Assembly (NCBI GenBank): GCA_025800385.1
Contig: JAOXRS010000173.1
Span: 62,001 to 126,000 of the forward strand
Direction: 5' to 3'
Source: Candidatus Albibeggiatoa sp. nov. NOAA
Lineage (GTDB): Bacteria; Pseudomonadota; Gammaproteobacteria; Beggiatoales; Beggiatoaceae
DNA: 64,000 nucleotides
Shown: piece after piece, positions 36,945 through 46,301 of the stretch
How the letters are laid out: every line of letters starts with the position of its first letter
How positions within the stretch are numbered: position 1 is the first letter of the stretch
The notes under the pieces: model-generated
Told to the model about the DNA's origin: nothing
Seen by the model: the letters and a program-made list of their open reading frames with translations, nothing else
Databases searched by the model: none
Made by a program: the position numbers and the translations under genes

Positions 36945-37997
36945 ATGTTAAGAAGACTGCTAGCGGTGCTTTTACTGCCGCTGACATTCAGTGCAATGGC
37001 TGAAGATGCAACCTCATCGCCGACAGAACTGGTGTTATATGGTTGGGTTGATTATATAGATGATGAGGTCATCGCAGAATTTGAGCAACGTTTTAATGCC
37101 AAGCTCAATTTGACCTATTTCGAATCAGAGGATACGCGAGATAGAACCTTATTTAGAACAGGTGGCAAAGGCTATGATGTTTTCATTGTTACAGGAAAAG
37201 ATATTGATATTTATCAGAAAAGAGGCTGGATTTTACCACTAGGTGAAGAAAAAATACCGAATATTAAATATGTTACACCACGTTGGATTGATGCTTGGCC
37301 TAGTGCAAAAGAGTATGCCGTGCCTTACCTCTGGGGAACAACAGGGATTATTTATCGTTCAGATTTAGTCAAAGAAGAGATTACCAGTTGGAAACAGTTC
37401 TTTAAACCTCTACCGTATTTAAAAGATAAAATAACCATATTTGATGAATACCGAACCGTTATAGGTTTTGCGTTAAAAACTTTAGGTTATCCTTTTAACA
37501 GTGAAGATAAAGTCCATTTAAAAGAAGCTCAAAAATTACTATTTACTTTAAAACCTTATGTTCAGACTTATGGTGCTTTTGACCTAGAAGAAGACTCAGG
37601 CATTGTAACAGGTGATGTGTGGATGGGATTGGGCTGGAATGGTGATGCGTTGGCATTACAAGAGTTTAATGATTCAATACGTTATGTGATACCCAAAGAG
37701 GGTGGGGAAATTTGGGTTGATTATTTTGTTGTCTCAAGTCAATCAAAAGTACCTGAGTTAGCGATACAATTTGTTAACTTTATGCAAGAACCCAGAATTA
37801 ATGCAAAAAATGCTGAAACCATGTCATATGCTGCATCTAACGATAAAGCAAAGGAATTTTTATCAGCAGAACATTTAAACAATCCTGTGATATATCCTGA
37901 TGCTGAGGTATTAGCAAACTCTGAGTTTGAGTTAGCACTTTCATCAGGAAGAGCCAACCGAAAACAGATTATGATCTGGTCAAAGATGACCCATTAG
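36945..37997 (+). CDS. Periplasmic solute-binding protein, PotD/PotF-like
   Basis: 350 residues starting at the ATG behind GGGGAGGG (36932-36939); an upstream GTG at 36930 lies inside that site. A signal peptide (about 1-20, ending SAMA) leads into a family 1 extracellular solute-binding fold with LVLYGWVDYIDDEVIAEFE and YAVPYLWGTTGI, typical of polyamine-binding proteins. No ABC permease or ATPase gene is near. Instead a histidine kinase follows after 23 nt, so the protein more likely presents a ligand to a sensor than to a transporter (inference). Ligand unknown; polyamine by resemblance. Confidence 0.8.
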   Translation: MLRRLLAVLLLPLTFSAMAEDATSSPTELVLYGWVDYIDDEVIAEFEQRFNAKLNLTYFESEDTRDRTLFRTGGKGYDVFIVTGKDIDIYQKRGWILPLGEEKIPNIKYVTPRWIDAWPSAKEYAVPYLWGTTGIIYRSDLVKEEITSWKQFFKPLPYLKDKITIFDEYRTVIGFALKTLGYPFNSEDKVHLKEAQKLLFTLKPYVQTYGAFDLEEDSGIVTGDVWMGLGWNGDALALQEFNDSIRYVIPKEGGEIWVDYFVVSSQSKVPELAIQFVNFMQEPRINAKNAETMSYAASNDKAKEFLSAEHLNNPVIYPDAEVLANSEFELALSSGRANRKQIMIWSKMTH

Positions 37998-38020
37998 AGA
38001 CCAACGAAAGGTAATAACGC

Positions 38021-39928
38021 TTGCTATTAAGAACTAAAATTCTACTTACTTTAGCACCTTTAGTTATTTTACCTTTACTTGGCATAGGTTGGATTGGTTT
38101 TGACAAGCTAAAATCAACTCATGAAGAGACAATATTCCACCAGATGACAACTTTATTAAATCAGGTGGAATTACATGTCGCTTCACACAAAAATACAGTA
38201 TTGGCCAATATCGAGTTATTTGCAGGTTCTGAGGTACTCGAAAAATATGCTTCTATGCCTGACTATGAGCGTTATACTATCGGCTTATTATCTGTTATGG
38301 AGCTATTTTCCAGTTACAATAAAGCCTATCCAGACTACTATGAAATTCGTGTGTTATTGTTAGATGGCTATGAGGATGTTCGTTTTACTTTAGACGATGA
38401 CATCCCCAATCTTGAAGAAGACGAAAGCGAGACCGACTACTTCCTACGTATCCAAGCCCAAAATGAGCAAGTTTTTTCTGAATATTTAATTAGCCCTGAT
38501 ATTGAGCAAACAATACTATTGGTTTCAAAGCCATTATATTACAAAGATTTATCGACTGAGGATGTCAGTGCAAAACCCAGTTTACGTGCTTATTTATTGA
38601 TTAGTGTTAAATTAGATTTTATCCAACAACTGGTCGATACAACGACAATAGGCAAAGAGGGACTGTTATTTTTAACGGATAAAAATGGCTCGGTCGTATT
38701 TGGTTCAAACGCATTTCCTACAGGTTTTCAATTACCCCCCACTTTATTTAACAACTTTCAGCATCATAATGAACCCTCTTTGAGCGAAATAAATGACCAA
38801 AACTGGCTATTTCGTGCCAAGCAATTAGACAATAATTTATTCTTAGTGACAGCATTACCTGAACAGGAATTATTACAAGAAGCTGAATCTTTGGCTTCTA
38901 TTGTTATCAATATCCTTGTTTTTACCACGATTATTACTGTCGCTTTATTGCTGATTGTCTTAAATTATCTGGTTGTTGCCCCTGTATTAGATTTGAGAAA
39001 AGCCGCAAAACGTATTGAGCAAGGTGAATTAGATGTACACCTCACTTGGTTTCGGTATGATGAAATTGGTTTTTTGGCTAAACAATTTGAATCAATGGCA
39101 AAAGGCTTACGTGAAAGCAAAGAGTCGAGAGATCAAGCTCAACATCAATTAGAGCAACTCAATCAAGAGTTAGAGCAACGCGTACAGAAACGCACAGTAG
39201 AGTTGGAAAATGCCAACCAAGATTTAGTCAGATTGAATCAAGAAAAAAATGAATTCTTAGGCATTGCCGCACATGATCTAAAAAATCCATTGCAAGCCAT
39301 TCAAGGTTCAGCTGAGTTAATTAGCATGATGAGTGAAGATGCTGAATTGTTAGAATTTGCCAATATGATTAGCGTGAGTTCTGAGCGTATGTTTGCGTTG
39401 ATTACGAATTTGTTAGATGTGAATGCAATTGAGTCAGGACAAGTGCAATTACATGTGGAAGATGTCAATATTTTGCCGACGTTGCAAAGGGTGGTGAATG
39501 AATATACGCAAAAAGCCCAAATGAAAAATATTCAAATCCATTTTATGCCAGCACAATCCATGTTTTTAGCCCGTGTTGATGAAAGTACTGTGTACCAAAT
39601 TTTAGATAATTTAGTGTCAAATGCAGTCAAATATTCACATCATAATAAGCAAGTTGATATCCGTATTACAAATCATGTCGATAAGGTAAGAGTTGAAATT
39701 CAAGATCAAGGTGATGGCCTAAGCCAAGACGATCAAGCAAAATTATTTGGCAAATTTAAGCGTTTATCCACTAAGCCTACAGGCGACGAGCATTCTACAG
39801 GACTGGGTTTATTTATCGTGAAAAAGCTGGTTAAGGCGTTAGATGCAAAGGTTTGGTGTGAAAGTGAGCTGGGTAATGGTGCTTGCTTTATTGTTGAATT
39901 TGTTGCTGTTCAAGATAATGCTGCTTAA
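38021..39928 (+). CDS. Membrane sensor histidine kinase paired with the binding protein
   Basis: 635 residues with TTG start (AAAGG at 38007-38011). Membrane helices at about 7-27 and 293-315 flank a large extracytoplasmic sensor domain of the Cache type (about 30-290). HAMP follows (about 318-370), then a coiled coil, HisKA with H418 (AAHDLKNPL) and HATPase (about 520-630, including NLVSNAVKYS and TGLGLFIV). There is no receiver domain. The proximity and same strand as the solute-binding gene suggest that the binding protein docks on the sensor domain. The response regulator is not in the cluster. Confidence 0.87.
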   Translation: MLLRTKILLTLAPLVILPLLGIGWIGFDKLKSTHEETIFHQMTTLLNQVELHVASHKNTVLANIELFAGSEVLEKYASMPDYERYTIGLLSVMELFSSYNKAYPDYYEIRVLLLDGYEDVRFTLDDDIPNLEEDESETDYFLRIQAQNEQVFSEYLISPDIEQTILLVSKPLYYKDLSTEDVSAKPSLRAYLLISVKLDFIQQLVDTTTIGKEGLLFLTDKNGSVVFGSNAFPTGFQLPPTLFNNFQHHNEPSLSEINDQNWLFRAKQLDNNLFLVTALPEQELLQEAESLASIVINILVFTTIITVALLLIVLNYLVVAPVLDLRKAAKRIEQGELDVHLTWFRYDEIGFLAKQFESMAKGLRESKESRDQAQHQLEQLNQELEQRVQKRTVELENANQDLVRLNQEKNEFLGIAAHDLKNPLQAIQGSAELISMMSEDAELLEFANMISVSSERMFALITNLLDVNAIESGQVQLHVEDVNILPTLQRVVNEYTQKAQMKNIQIHFMPAQSMFLARVDESTVYQILDNLVSNAVKYSHHNKQVDIRITNHVDKVRVEIQDQGDGLSQDDQAKLFGKFKRLSTKPTGDEHSTGLGLFIVKKLVKALDAKVWCESELGNGACFIVEFVAVQDNAA

Positions 39929-40085
39929 CCCATTACTTTTATATACTGCACATTTCCCCCACATCTTCGCAATATATTAGATTTAAAATATCACCGAATA
40001 GTTTACTTTTCAGAAAATTATTATACAGTGGCTCTATTTTGACTAAAAACATCAGTCATTGCATCAATTCACTAAAGGTTAGCGA

Positions 40086-41447
40086 ATGAATCAGACCGAA
40101 TTAAAAGCAACTTCGTCCCTTGCCACGATTATGGCTTTGCGCATGATTGGCTTATTTATGATTTTACCTGTTTTTGCTTTGTATGCTGAACAATTAGAGG
40201 GTACAACGCCTTTTTTAGTAGGTGTGGCAATTGGTATTTATGGTTTAACCCAAGCCAGCTTACAAATTCCATTTGGCATGTTATCTGACCGAATTGGGCG
40301 CAAAGCGGTGATTACTATTGGCCTGCTTATTTTTGCATTAGGCAGTATTGTTGCAGCAGTTTCAACCGATATTACAGGAGTGATTATTGGTCGCGCATTA
40401 CAAGGTGGTGGTGCAATTGCAGCAGCGTTGTTAGCGTTAACCGCTGATTTAACTTATGAAGAACATCGCACCAAAGCCATGGCCATGATTGGGGTGACAA
40501 TTGGAATGTCTTTTATTTTTGCATTATCCATAGGGCCTGTTTTAAATCACTGGATCGGCGTGCAAGGGATTTTCTGGACAACAGCGGGTTTAGCAATTGC
40601 CGCGATCATCATTTTACATTTTGTTGTACCACAACCGCATCACTGTCGATTTCACCGTGACACAGAACCTGTTTTGTCTCAGTTTACTAATGTGTTTCAT
40701 GATAGCCAGTTGATGCGTTTAAATATCGGCATCATGATTTTACACTGTATGCTGACCGCCTTATTTGTTGTAATGCCACTGATCTTGCAAGATAAATTGC
40801 CTGTTGCTCAACACTGGATGGTGTATTTACCGATTCTGTTTGTTTCATTTGTTAGTATTGTGCCTTTAATTATTATTGGTGAGAAAAAACATCATCTGAA
40901 GTTTGTATTTGTGTTAGCAATTGGTTTATTGATTACTGCACAAGTAGGTTTTGCTTATTTCCATCAAAGCTTTTGGATTTTAGTTGCTTTATTATTTGTC
41001 TTTTTCATGGCATTCAATTTGTTAGAAGCCAGTTTGCCATCATTAGTGAGTAAAGTTGCCCCACCAGAGAATAAAGGTACAGCGATGGGGGTTTATTCCA
41101 GTTCGCAGTTTTTAGGTGCGTTTATTGGCGGTATCTGCGGTGGTTGGTTTCATCATCAATACAATGATATGGCAGTATTTTTATTTTGTGCCGTCTTAGC
41201 TATTATTTGGTTTATACTTGCAATTACGATGCGTAGCCCACGCTACTTAAGTCCACACATGTTAAATGTTGGTGATATTGATAAACAGCAAGCAACCAAA
41301 TTAACCAAACAATTGGCGCAAATCCCTGGTGTTGCAGAGGCTGTGGTGATTTTAGAAGATGGCGTTGCGTATTTGAAAATTGATCGTGATATTTTAGATA
41401 TGAGCGTATTAGATCAATTCTCGATACCCGAAGAGGCGCGTTGTTAA
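40086..41447 (+). CDS. yajR: MFS transporter with C-terminal YAM domain (YajR type)
   Basis: 453 residues with 12 predicted helices. GMLSDRIGRKAV is the MFS motif A between helices 2 and 3. After the last helix a cytoplasmic domain of about 70 residues (KLTKQLAQIPGVAEAVVILEDG) matches the ferredoxin-like YAM domain of YajR, a proton-driven exporter whose substrate is not settled. It directly precedes ssb (25 nt), a common pair in gammaproteobacteria. Confidence 0.85.
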   Translation: MNQTELKATSSLATIMALRMIGLFMILPVFALYAEQLEGTTPFLVGVAIGIYGLTQASLQIPFGMLSDRIGRKAVITIGLLIFALGSIVAAVSTDITGVIIGRALQGGGAIAAALLALTADLTYEEHRTKAMAMIGVTIGMSFIFALSIGPVLNHWIGVQGIFWTTAGLAIAAIIILHFVVPQPHHCRFHRDTEPVLSQFTNVFHDSQLMRLNIGIMILHCMLTALFVVMPLILQDKLPVAQHWMVYLPILFVSFVSIVPLIIIGEKKHHLKFVFVLAIGLLITAQVGFAYFHQSFWILVALLFVFFMAFNLLEASLPSLVSKVAPPENKGTAMGVYSSSQFLGAFIGGICGGWFHHQYNDMAVFLFCAVLAIIWFILAITMRSPRYLSPHMLNVGDIDKQQATKLTKQLAQIPGVAEAVVILEDGVAYLKIDRDILDMSVLDQFSIPEEARC

Positions 41448-41472
41448 TTTTTAGTTTTCAGGAGAAAAATGA

Positions 41473-42054
41473 GTGTCTAAAGGTACTTTAAATAAAGTCA
41501 TGTTAATCGGGCGATTAGGTAATGATCCCGAAATTCGTACAACAGCAAATGGTGCGGCAGTGGCTAATTTAAGTTTGGCGACCAATTCGGGTTATAAAGA
41601 TAATCAAACTGGTGAATGGCGCGAAACAACAGAATGGCATCGTGTTGTATTTTTTTCTCGTTCAGCAGAAGTAGCTAGGGATTACTTGCGTAAAGGTTCT
41701 CAAGTCTATATCGAAGGTCGTTTACAAACCCGTAAATGGCAAGATCAAAGTGGTGCGGAACGTTATACAACGGAAGTGGTTGGTGAACGCTTAGAAATGT
41801 TGGGCGGCCGTGGTGATGCAATGGGTGGAAATTATCCAACACCTCCAGCGCAACAAAGTAATTACGCGCCAGCAGCCCAAAACACAGGCTATGCACCGCC
41901 ACCGCAAAATACAGGGGCACAGCCAAACTATACACCGCCACCACCTAATCCGAACCCAACTGCACCACCAGTGCCAACGCCACCACCAGCAAATACGACA
42001 AGTAATGCACCAAGTGGTGGATCAGACAGCTTTGATGATGATATTCCGTTTTAA
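41473..42054 (+). CDS. ssb: Single-stranded DNA-binding protein
   Basis: 193 residues. The N-terminal OB fold (about 1-112) begins [21 protein letters not shown]; a Pro/Gln/Asn-rich linker (about 115-180) follows, ending in the acidic tip DDDIPF that recruits repair and replication proteins. GTG at 41473 is the start: the ATG 4 nt upstream opens only a three-codon frame. Ribosome binding site GGAG at 41461-41464. It covers ssDNA during replication, recombination and repair. Confidence 0.97.
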   Translation: MSKGTLNKVMLIGRLGNDPEIRTTANGAAVANLSLATNSGYKDNQTGEWRETTEWHRVVFFSRSAEVARDYLRKGSQVYIEGRLQTRKWQDQSGAERYTTEVVGERLEMLGGRGDAMGGNYPTPPAQQSNYAPAAQNTGYAPPPQNTGAQPNYTPPPPNPNPTAPPVPTPPPANTTSNAPSGGSDSFDDDIPF

Positions 42055-42200
42055 TTAAAGATATGACCTAAAAGCTTTTTCATCACTATATACCCATTTC
42101 ATATTCAAGATTTGATATACAAATTAAGTCTTAGTGTGAAGTTGGTATATAGCTCTAATCCGACAATATATCTAAAAAATAAGCACCTAAAGAATTGAAT

Positions 42201-43142
42201 TTATTGTGGATACATATCTTGTACAATTTTGCTTGCATCTACATCCCAAGACAATTGAGTCTCTGAAGTCTTTTTAGCAATAACAGCAGACACTAAATAA
42301 GCAGGTTGGTTCTCTAACCCCATCACAACAGGATGAACATAATGCGGTACAATAGAAGCAGGTTCACCTAACGCAGTTTCAACAATTTCAAAACCCGTAT
42401 ACTCATTAAATAAAGCGTGCCATGCTTGGTCTGAAAATCGCCAAAAATCCCAAGGTGTTTCATGCAAAGCCCAAGTATGATGGGTTGTAATCATGACTTG
42501 CCCACCTATTTTGAGCAGCTTATTCATTTCTAGTACCACTTTCCAAGGCATAATCAAATGCTCAAATACTGACATACTAAAAATTGCATCATAAGTATTT
42601 GGTTTGAAATACTGGCTAAGCTGGTGCGCATCGCCTGTTACATCAACATTCTGCCCTTTTAAAATATCAAAACCTGTATATTGGACTTGTTTAGGCATTA
42701 ATTCACGACGGGTTACACCTGATCTAGCTCGAGAACCTAATTCAATCACTTGTGACTTTTTAGGTAAGTCATGTAGCTTTTTGAAAAAACGATGTTGTAA
42801 TTTATGGTAAGGGTCTGAAGCTACAGGTGAATGTTTAAAGAAGTGATCTATATGAATCTTTTTATTGTCGGAGAGAGACACACTTAACTGTAAGTTATCA
42901 AGCACTAGGTCAGCATTTTCAATATGGACTTGGCCACTAAAACGTACGGCTTGGGCTTTTTGTCCATAAGCTTGCGCCACATCAGAGCTAGGTAAATGCA
43001 TTTGACCTTGTAATGGGTAGTATTTTTTGTTTAAGGTAATACCTAACGACTGAATTTCTTGCTGCTCATCAAAAATCCAACCCTGAATAAAAATATTTTT
43101 TTGAAAGTAAATAAGTTGCTCAATAAACCAAGTAAGCGTCAT
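42201..43142 (-). CDS. SAM-dependent methyltransferase with N-terminal beta domain
   Basis: 313 residues. The C-terminal half (about 125-280) is a class I methyltransferase: motif I VIELGSRARSG, DILKGQNVDVTGDA, and SVFEHLIMPWKVVLEMNKLLKIGGQ, close to the Methyltransf_11 group. The first ~110 residues form a separate, mostly beta stretch (IFIQGWIFDEQQEIQSLGIT) of a kind found beside glycan-modifying enzymes. The substrate is not apparent. The gene stands alone, convergent with ssb. Confidence 0.75.
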   Translation of the reverse strand: MTLTWFIEQLIYFQKNIFIQGWIFDEQQEIQSLGITLNKKYYPLQGQMHLPSSDVAQAYGQKAQAVRFSGQVHIENADLVLDNLQLSVSLSDNKKIHIDHFFKHSPVASDPYHKLQHRFFKKLHDLPKKSQVIELGSRARSGVTRRELMPKQVQYTGFDILKGQNVDVTGDAHQLSQYFKPNTYDAIFSMSVFEHLIMPWKVVLEMNKLLKIGGQVMITTHHTWALHETPWDFWRFSDQAWHALFNEYTGFEIVETALGEPASIVPHYVHPVVMGLENQPAYLVSAVIAKKTSETQLSWDVDASKIVQDMYPQ

Positions 43143-43660
43143 ATTTGTTCCTAAATTCTATTACTGTAACTATAGAGCAATTATAACTGTAAAAAATTAA
43201 AATAAGCGGTCGATTTGATTTTTAACGACTAAAAAGCTTTCTTAAAGCCACAAAGATAGCCTGTCCCCTTTTTTTTAAATGATAGCCATCAGAAATAGAA
43301 ACATAATTAATTGAATATAAATTACATTTTGAATAAAAATTTAGGTCTTCATTTTGCTATTAAACCAACTGTTTACGTGTTTAATTTTTTTGATTAACCC
43401 ATATATAATTATTTTAACTTTAAAGTGCTTTTTATAATTTTAACTAATTGATTTTTAAATTTTTAATATCTCTATTCATCATCAGCTAGGCTTTTATTAG
43501 AAAATTGCTTATAAGGTTATATAAATAAAATACAAATAGCTCAAAAATTGCAGACAAAAATAAGAAAAATATCCAAATGGATGCGCTATAGTCATTTATA
43601 AATAAGCAAAAAGCTGTTTTGAAATAGAGCCACCCAAATATCAATATAGGAGTGAGCAAT
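43143..43660. other. AT-rich gap upstream of the dioxygenase-like gene
   Basis: About 500 nt between divergent genes, with no credible ORF, RNA or repeat seen. It is very AT-rich and must hold the two promoters; TAGGAG at 43647-43652 is the ribosome binding site of the next gene. Confidence 0.5.
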
Positions 43661-44767
43661 ATGAGTCATTTACATCGTCCAACAAATCAGTCACGCCGCT
43701 TTACTTTAAAAGCGATTGCAGCATTACCTTTCTGCAGCTACGGATTAACCGAGTTGATGAAACCTGCTTATGCTGAAGATGTCGCATGTACATTTCCACC
43801 ATCGATGGCAAAAGGCCCTTATTGGGTTGATGAAGAATTAAATCGGGTTGATGTCACAACCAATACTGATCGTGCCTCGGTATTAAACGGTTTGCCGTTA
43901 ACTTTAAATTTTACCGTTCTTCGCATTGATGGAAGTAGCTGTAGCTCTAACCCTATACCGAATCTGCAAATTGATATTTGGCACGCAGATGCTGCAGGCG
44001 AATATTCAGATGTTATCGGTAGTGGGCAATCCGATACCAGAGGACAAAACTTTTTACGAGGCTATCAGCTCACGAATGTAGACGGTAAAGTTAGCTTTCA
44101 AACGATTTTCCCTGGTTGGTATCCAAGTCGAACTGCTCATATTCATTTACGTGCACGGGCTTATGATGAAAATGGCAGAAATATTTATGACTTTGCAACC
44201 CAGCTTTTCTTTGATGATGTATTAACTGATCGGGTTTATGAAAATGAGCCTTATAATACGCGGGGTATACGTGATACACGTAATAGCAATGATTTTGGCT
44301 TTTTAAGGGAACGAAATCCGTCGATATTAAATATTGTCACAAATGACGATGGCAGTATGACGAGCGACATGGTAATGGGTTTTCCTAATGTGCCAGAGAA
44401 TATTGCTGATAATGTCAGTTTTGATGTGAGTGCGGTGAATAATGGAGATGCAATCATACCGTCTATTGAGAGCGTGCTGACAATTAAGCCTGCAGATGTG
44501 GGCACGACTGGTAATATTTATGTGCTCGCTTTTCTTAATGGCTCATGGTTTATTAACAATGGACAAGTTTGGTTGGCTTATGCGGATTCTGCCAGTACTG
44601 AGATTGCAGCTTTTTATACTGGCCAGTTGGAAAGTGCACATAATTTAACCATTTTATCTGGTTTAGATATTAGTAATTTAAAAGGAACGCGCCTGTATGT
44701 GGGTTATGGTGTAGACGCTGATGATATGTTACAAAAATCACAGTACAAAATTGCCTACACATTATAA
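43661..44767 (+). CDS. Tat-exported intradiol ring-cleavage dioxygenase-like protein
   Basis: 368 residues from the ATG 8 nt after AGGAG. A twin-arginine signal (SRRFTLKAIAALPF, ending near AYAED) precedes a catechol-dioxygenase-type beta sandwich (about 45-230). The expected iron ligands are seen: Tyr in AAGEYSDV and Tyr, His, His in FPGWYPSRTAHIHLR. Intradiol dioxygenases split catechols between the hydroxyls with a non-haem ferric iron. A C-terminal domain of about 120 residues (rich in beta strands) is extra. Export suggests action on extracellular aromatic or polyphenolic compounds; no aromatic pathway genes are near. Terminator follows. Confidence 0.85.
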   Translation: MSHLHRPTNQSRRFTLKAIAALPFCSYGLTELMKPAYAEDVACTFPPSMAKGPYWVDEELNRVDVTTNTDRASVLNGLPLTLNFTVLRIDGSSCSSNPIPNLQIDIWHADAAGEYSDVIGSGQSDTRGQNFLRGYQLTNVDGKVSFQTIFPGWYPSRTAHIHLRARAYDENGRNIYDFATQLFFDDVLTDRVYENEPYNTRGIRDTRNSNDFGFLRERNPSILNIVTNDDGSMTSDMVMGFPNVPENIADNVSFDVSAVNNGDAIIPSIESVLTIKPADVGTTGNIYVLAFLNGSWFINNGQVWLAYADSASTEIAAFYTGQLESAHNLTILSGLDISNLKGTRLYVGYGVDADDMLQKSQYKIAYTL

Positions 44768-44774
44768 TTAAGAC

Positions 44775-44811
44775 GGGGCTGTCAGTGAGCTGAAAACACA
44801 CAGCCCCTTTT
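44775..44811. terminator. Bidirectional terminator between dioxygenase gene and dsbB
   Basis: GGGGCTGT (44775-44782) pairs perfectly with ACAGCCCC (44800-44807), followed by TTTT. It lies 8 nt after the dioxygenase stop and 4 nt before the dsbB stop (opposite strand), so it can serve both genes; the T tail favours the plus strand. Confidence 0.85.
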
Positions 44812-44814
44812 AAA

Positions 44815-45324
44815 TTAATCACATTTTTTGAATGAAGACAGACTCATGACAGCAGTCACAATGATTGCCGTTACGCCCAATGCGACTAACGCTTCTGCCA
44901 TTGTAATACCGAGTAAAAGCGGAGGCGTATAGCCACATGATTCCCAAGGCTCAAATATATTTGGAAACCATTTATCAAGTGCAAACCATGCAGGTAAACC
45001 CGCTTTCATACTGCAAGCACCTTCAATAAAACCCCGTTCCGTGCCTAGCAATTTCCAAGACCGTTCTAACAAACCAATAGAAAGTAACAATGTTGTGAGA
45101 TGCGCTAATGTATTGAGTATTTTATAGTGTCTGATAAACAGGGCTGCTAAAGCAATCAGCATGAAAAACATGATGTAAATGCGCACGTGGATACACAATG
45201 CACAAGGCCCATAATATAGTTGATGTTGATAATACAGTGCTGTTGCTTCCATTGCTGCACCTAGCACTAAGATTATCAGCCAATACCAGACACTTCTGCT
45301 TGTACAAGCTAGCCAGTTTTTCAT
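44815..45324 (-). CDS. dsbB: Disulfide bond formation protein DsbB
   Basis: 169 residues with four membrane helices. The essential cysteine pairs are at C41/C44 (GPCALCIH) and C104/C130, the same numbers as in E. coli DsbB. It reoxidises DsbA and passes electrons to ubiquinone. R48 in the HVRIYIM segment corresponds to the conserved arginine near the quinone. DsbA is not adjacent. Confidence 0.95.
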   Translation of the reverse strand: MKNWLACTSRSVWYWLIILVLGAAMEATALYYQHQLYYGPCALCIHVRIYIMFFMLIALAALFIRHYKILNTLAHLTTLLLSIGLLERSWKLLGTERGFIEGACSMKAGLPAWFALDKWFPNIFEPWESCGYTPPLLLGITMAEALVALGVTAIIVTAVMSLSSFKKCD

Positions 45325-45506
45325 GCAATATTTTCCTTTATTCGATTGATTCTAATGATTCTAATAGATTTATAAATAGGCATTATGTTGTTTATTGTTT
45401 TAAAACATATACACTGTTACGTAAAAATAGCAGCAACATGTCGAAATACGCAGTATAAACTTCTGCGACAAAATCAGTGCTAGTATGATCCTTTAAAAAT
45501 AAAGCG

Positions 45507-45535
45507 TTTAATATGGTAAAGATAAGCATATTAAA
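45507..45535 (+). promoter_or_regulatory. Inverted repeat abutting a ribosome binding site
   Basis: TTTAATATG (45507-45515) and CATATTAAA (45527-45535) make a perfect 9-bp repeat with an 11-nt spacer, immediately before GGAG (45536-45539) of the 45545 gene. It could be an operator or a hairpin that shields the ribosome binding site. Confidence 0.4.
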
Positions 45536-45544
45536 GGAGTACAC

Positions 45545-46045
45545 ATGCCTTTTACACCTTTTCATATGGGAGTGGGAATATTCATCAAGGCTATTTTACA
45601 AGGTAGTTTTAGTTTAATGGTATTTGGCTGGTCTCAAATTGTGATGGATATACAACCACTTTGGGTACTCATAACAGGTGAAGGACATTTACATGGATTC
45701 TCTCACACGTATGTAGGCTGCAGTTTATTGGCCATTGTTGCTGCATTATCAGGTAAGTATTTAGCTGAATTTGGATTAAAACTTTTACACATTTCCCAGT
45801 CACCGATCACACTGTCTTGGTGGGTGAGTTTTTTGAGTGCATTTATTGGCTGCTTTAGTCATGTTTTTTTAGATAGCATTATGCACGCTGATGTCCAACC
45901 ATTTTACCCCGTAGCATTGCATAATCCATTTTGGAGACTTATCTCTGTAGAAGCTTTACATAAATTTTGTGTTTATAGTGGCTTAGTCGGCGCAGGATTG
46001 TTTTATATGATTCAGTGGTATAAGTATAAAAAACCTGTTATGTAA
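45545..46045 (+). CDS. YdjM-like inner membrane putative metal-dependent hydrolase
   Basis: 166 residues with four or so membrane helices. Conserved His/Asp positions, FHMG near the start, VMDIQPL, LHGFSHTY and SHVFLDSIMHADVQP, resemble the YdjM (PF04307) family of membrane proteins once named LexA-binding hydrolases. Activity is not known. It is a single gene preceded by a 9-bp inverted repeat and by AAAGGAG; flanked by dsbB (divergent) and glgC. Confidence 0.6.
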   Translation: MPFTPFHMGVGIFIKAILQGSFSLMVFGWSQIVMDIQPLWVLITGEGHLHGFSHTYVGCSLLAIVAALSGKYLAEFGLKLLHISQSPITLSWWVSFLSAFIGCFSHVFLDSIMHADVQPFYPVALHNPFWRLISVEALHKFCVYSGLVGAGLFYMIQWYKYKKPVM

Positions 46046-46301
46046 TCCCATATAGAACCCTCTTATTGATGCTGCAAAATAAGTTAATTAGCTGTTAAGT
46101 CATCATACTCAAACCCAGTAAGCTTTGTCCTTAAAATGCGCTATGCTATATCAATAAAACCTGCAGATTTAGAGGGGAGTTTATGGGTAAATATTTTCAC
46201 TATAATGTACAATATTGTAAATATTTTAGCTCATCATAAGCCTTATCACTAAAGAGCCAAAACAAATACAACCCAACTTTGGGAGAGAGAGGAGAAATCT
46301 C

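Noticed and set aside
41469..41480. ATG four nucleotides upstream of the ssb GTG
   Set aside because: It opens a three-codon frame ending in TAA; the GTG gives the conserved SSB N-terminus.
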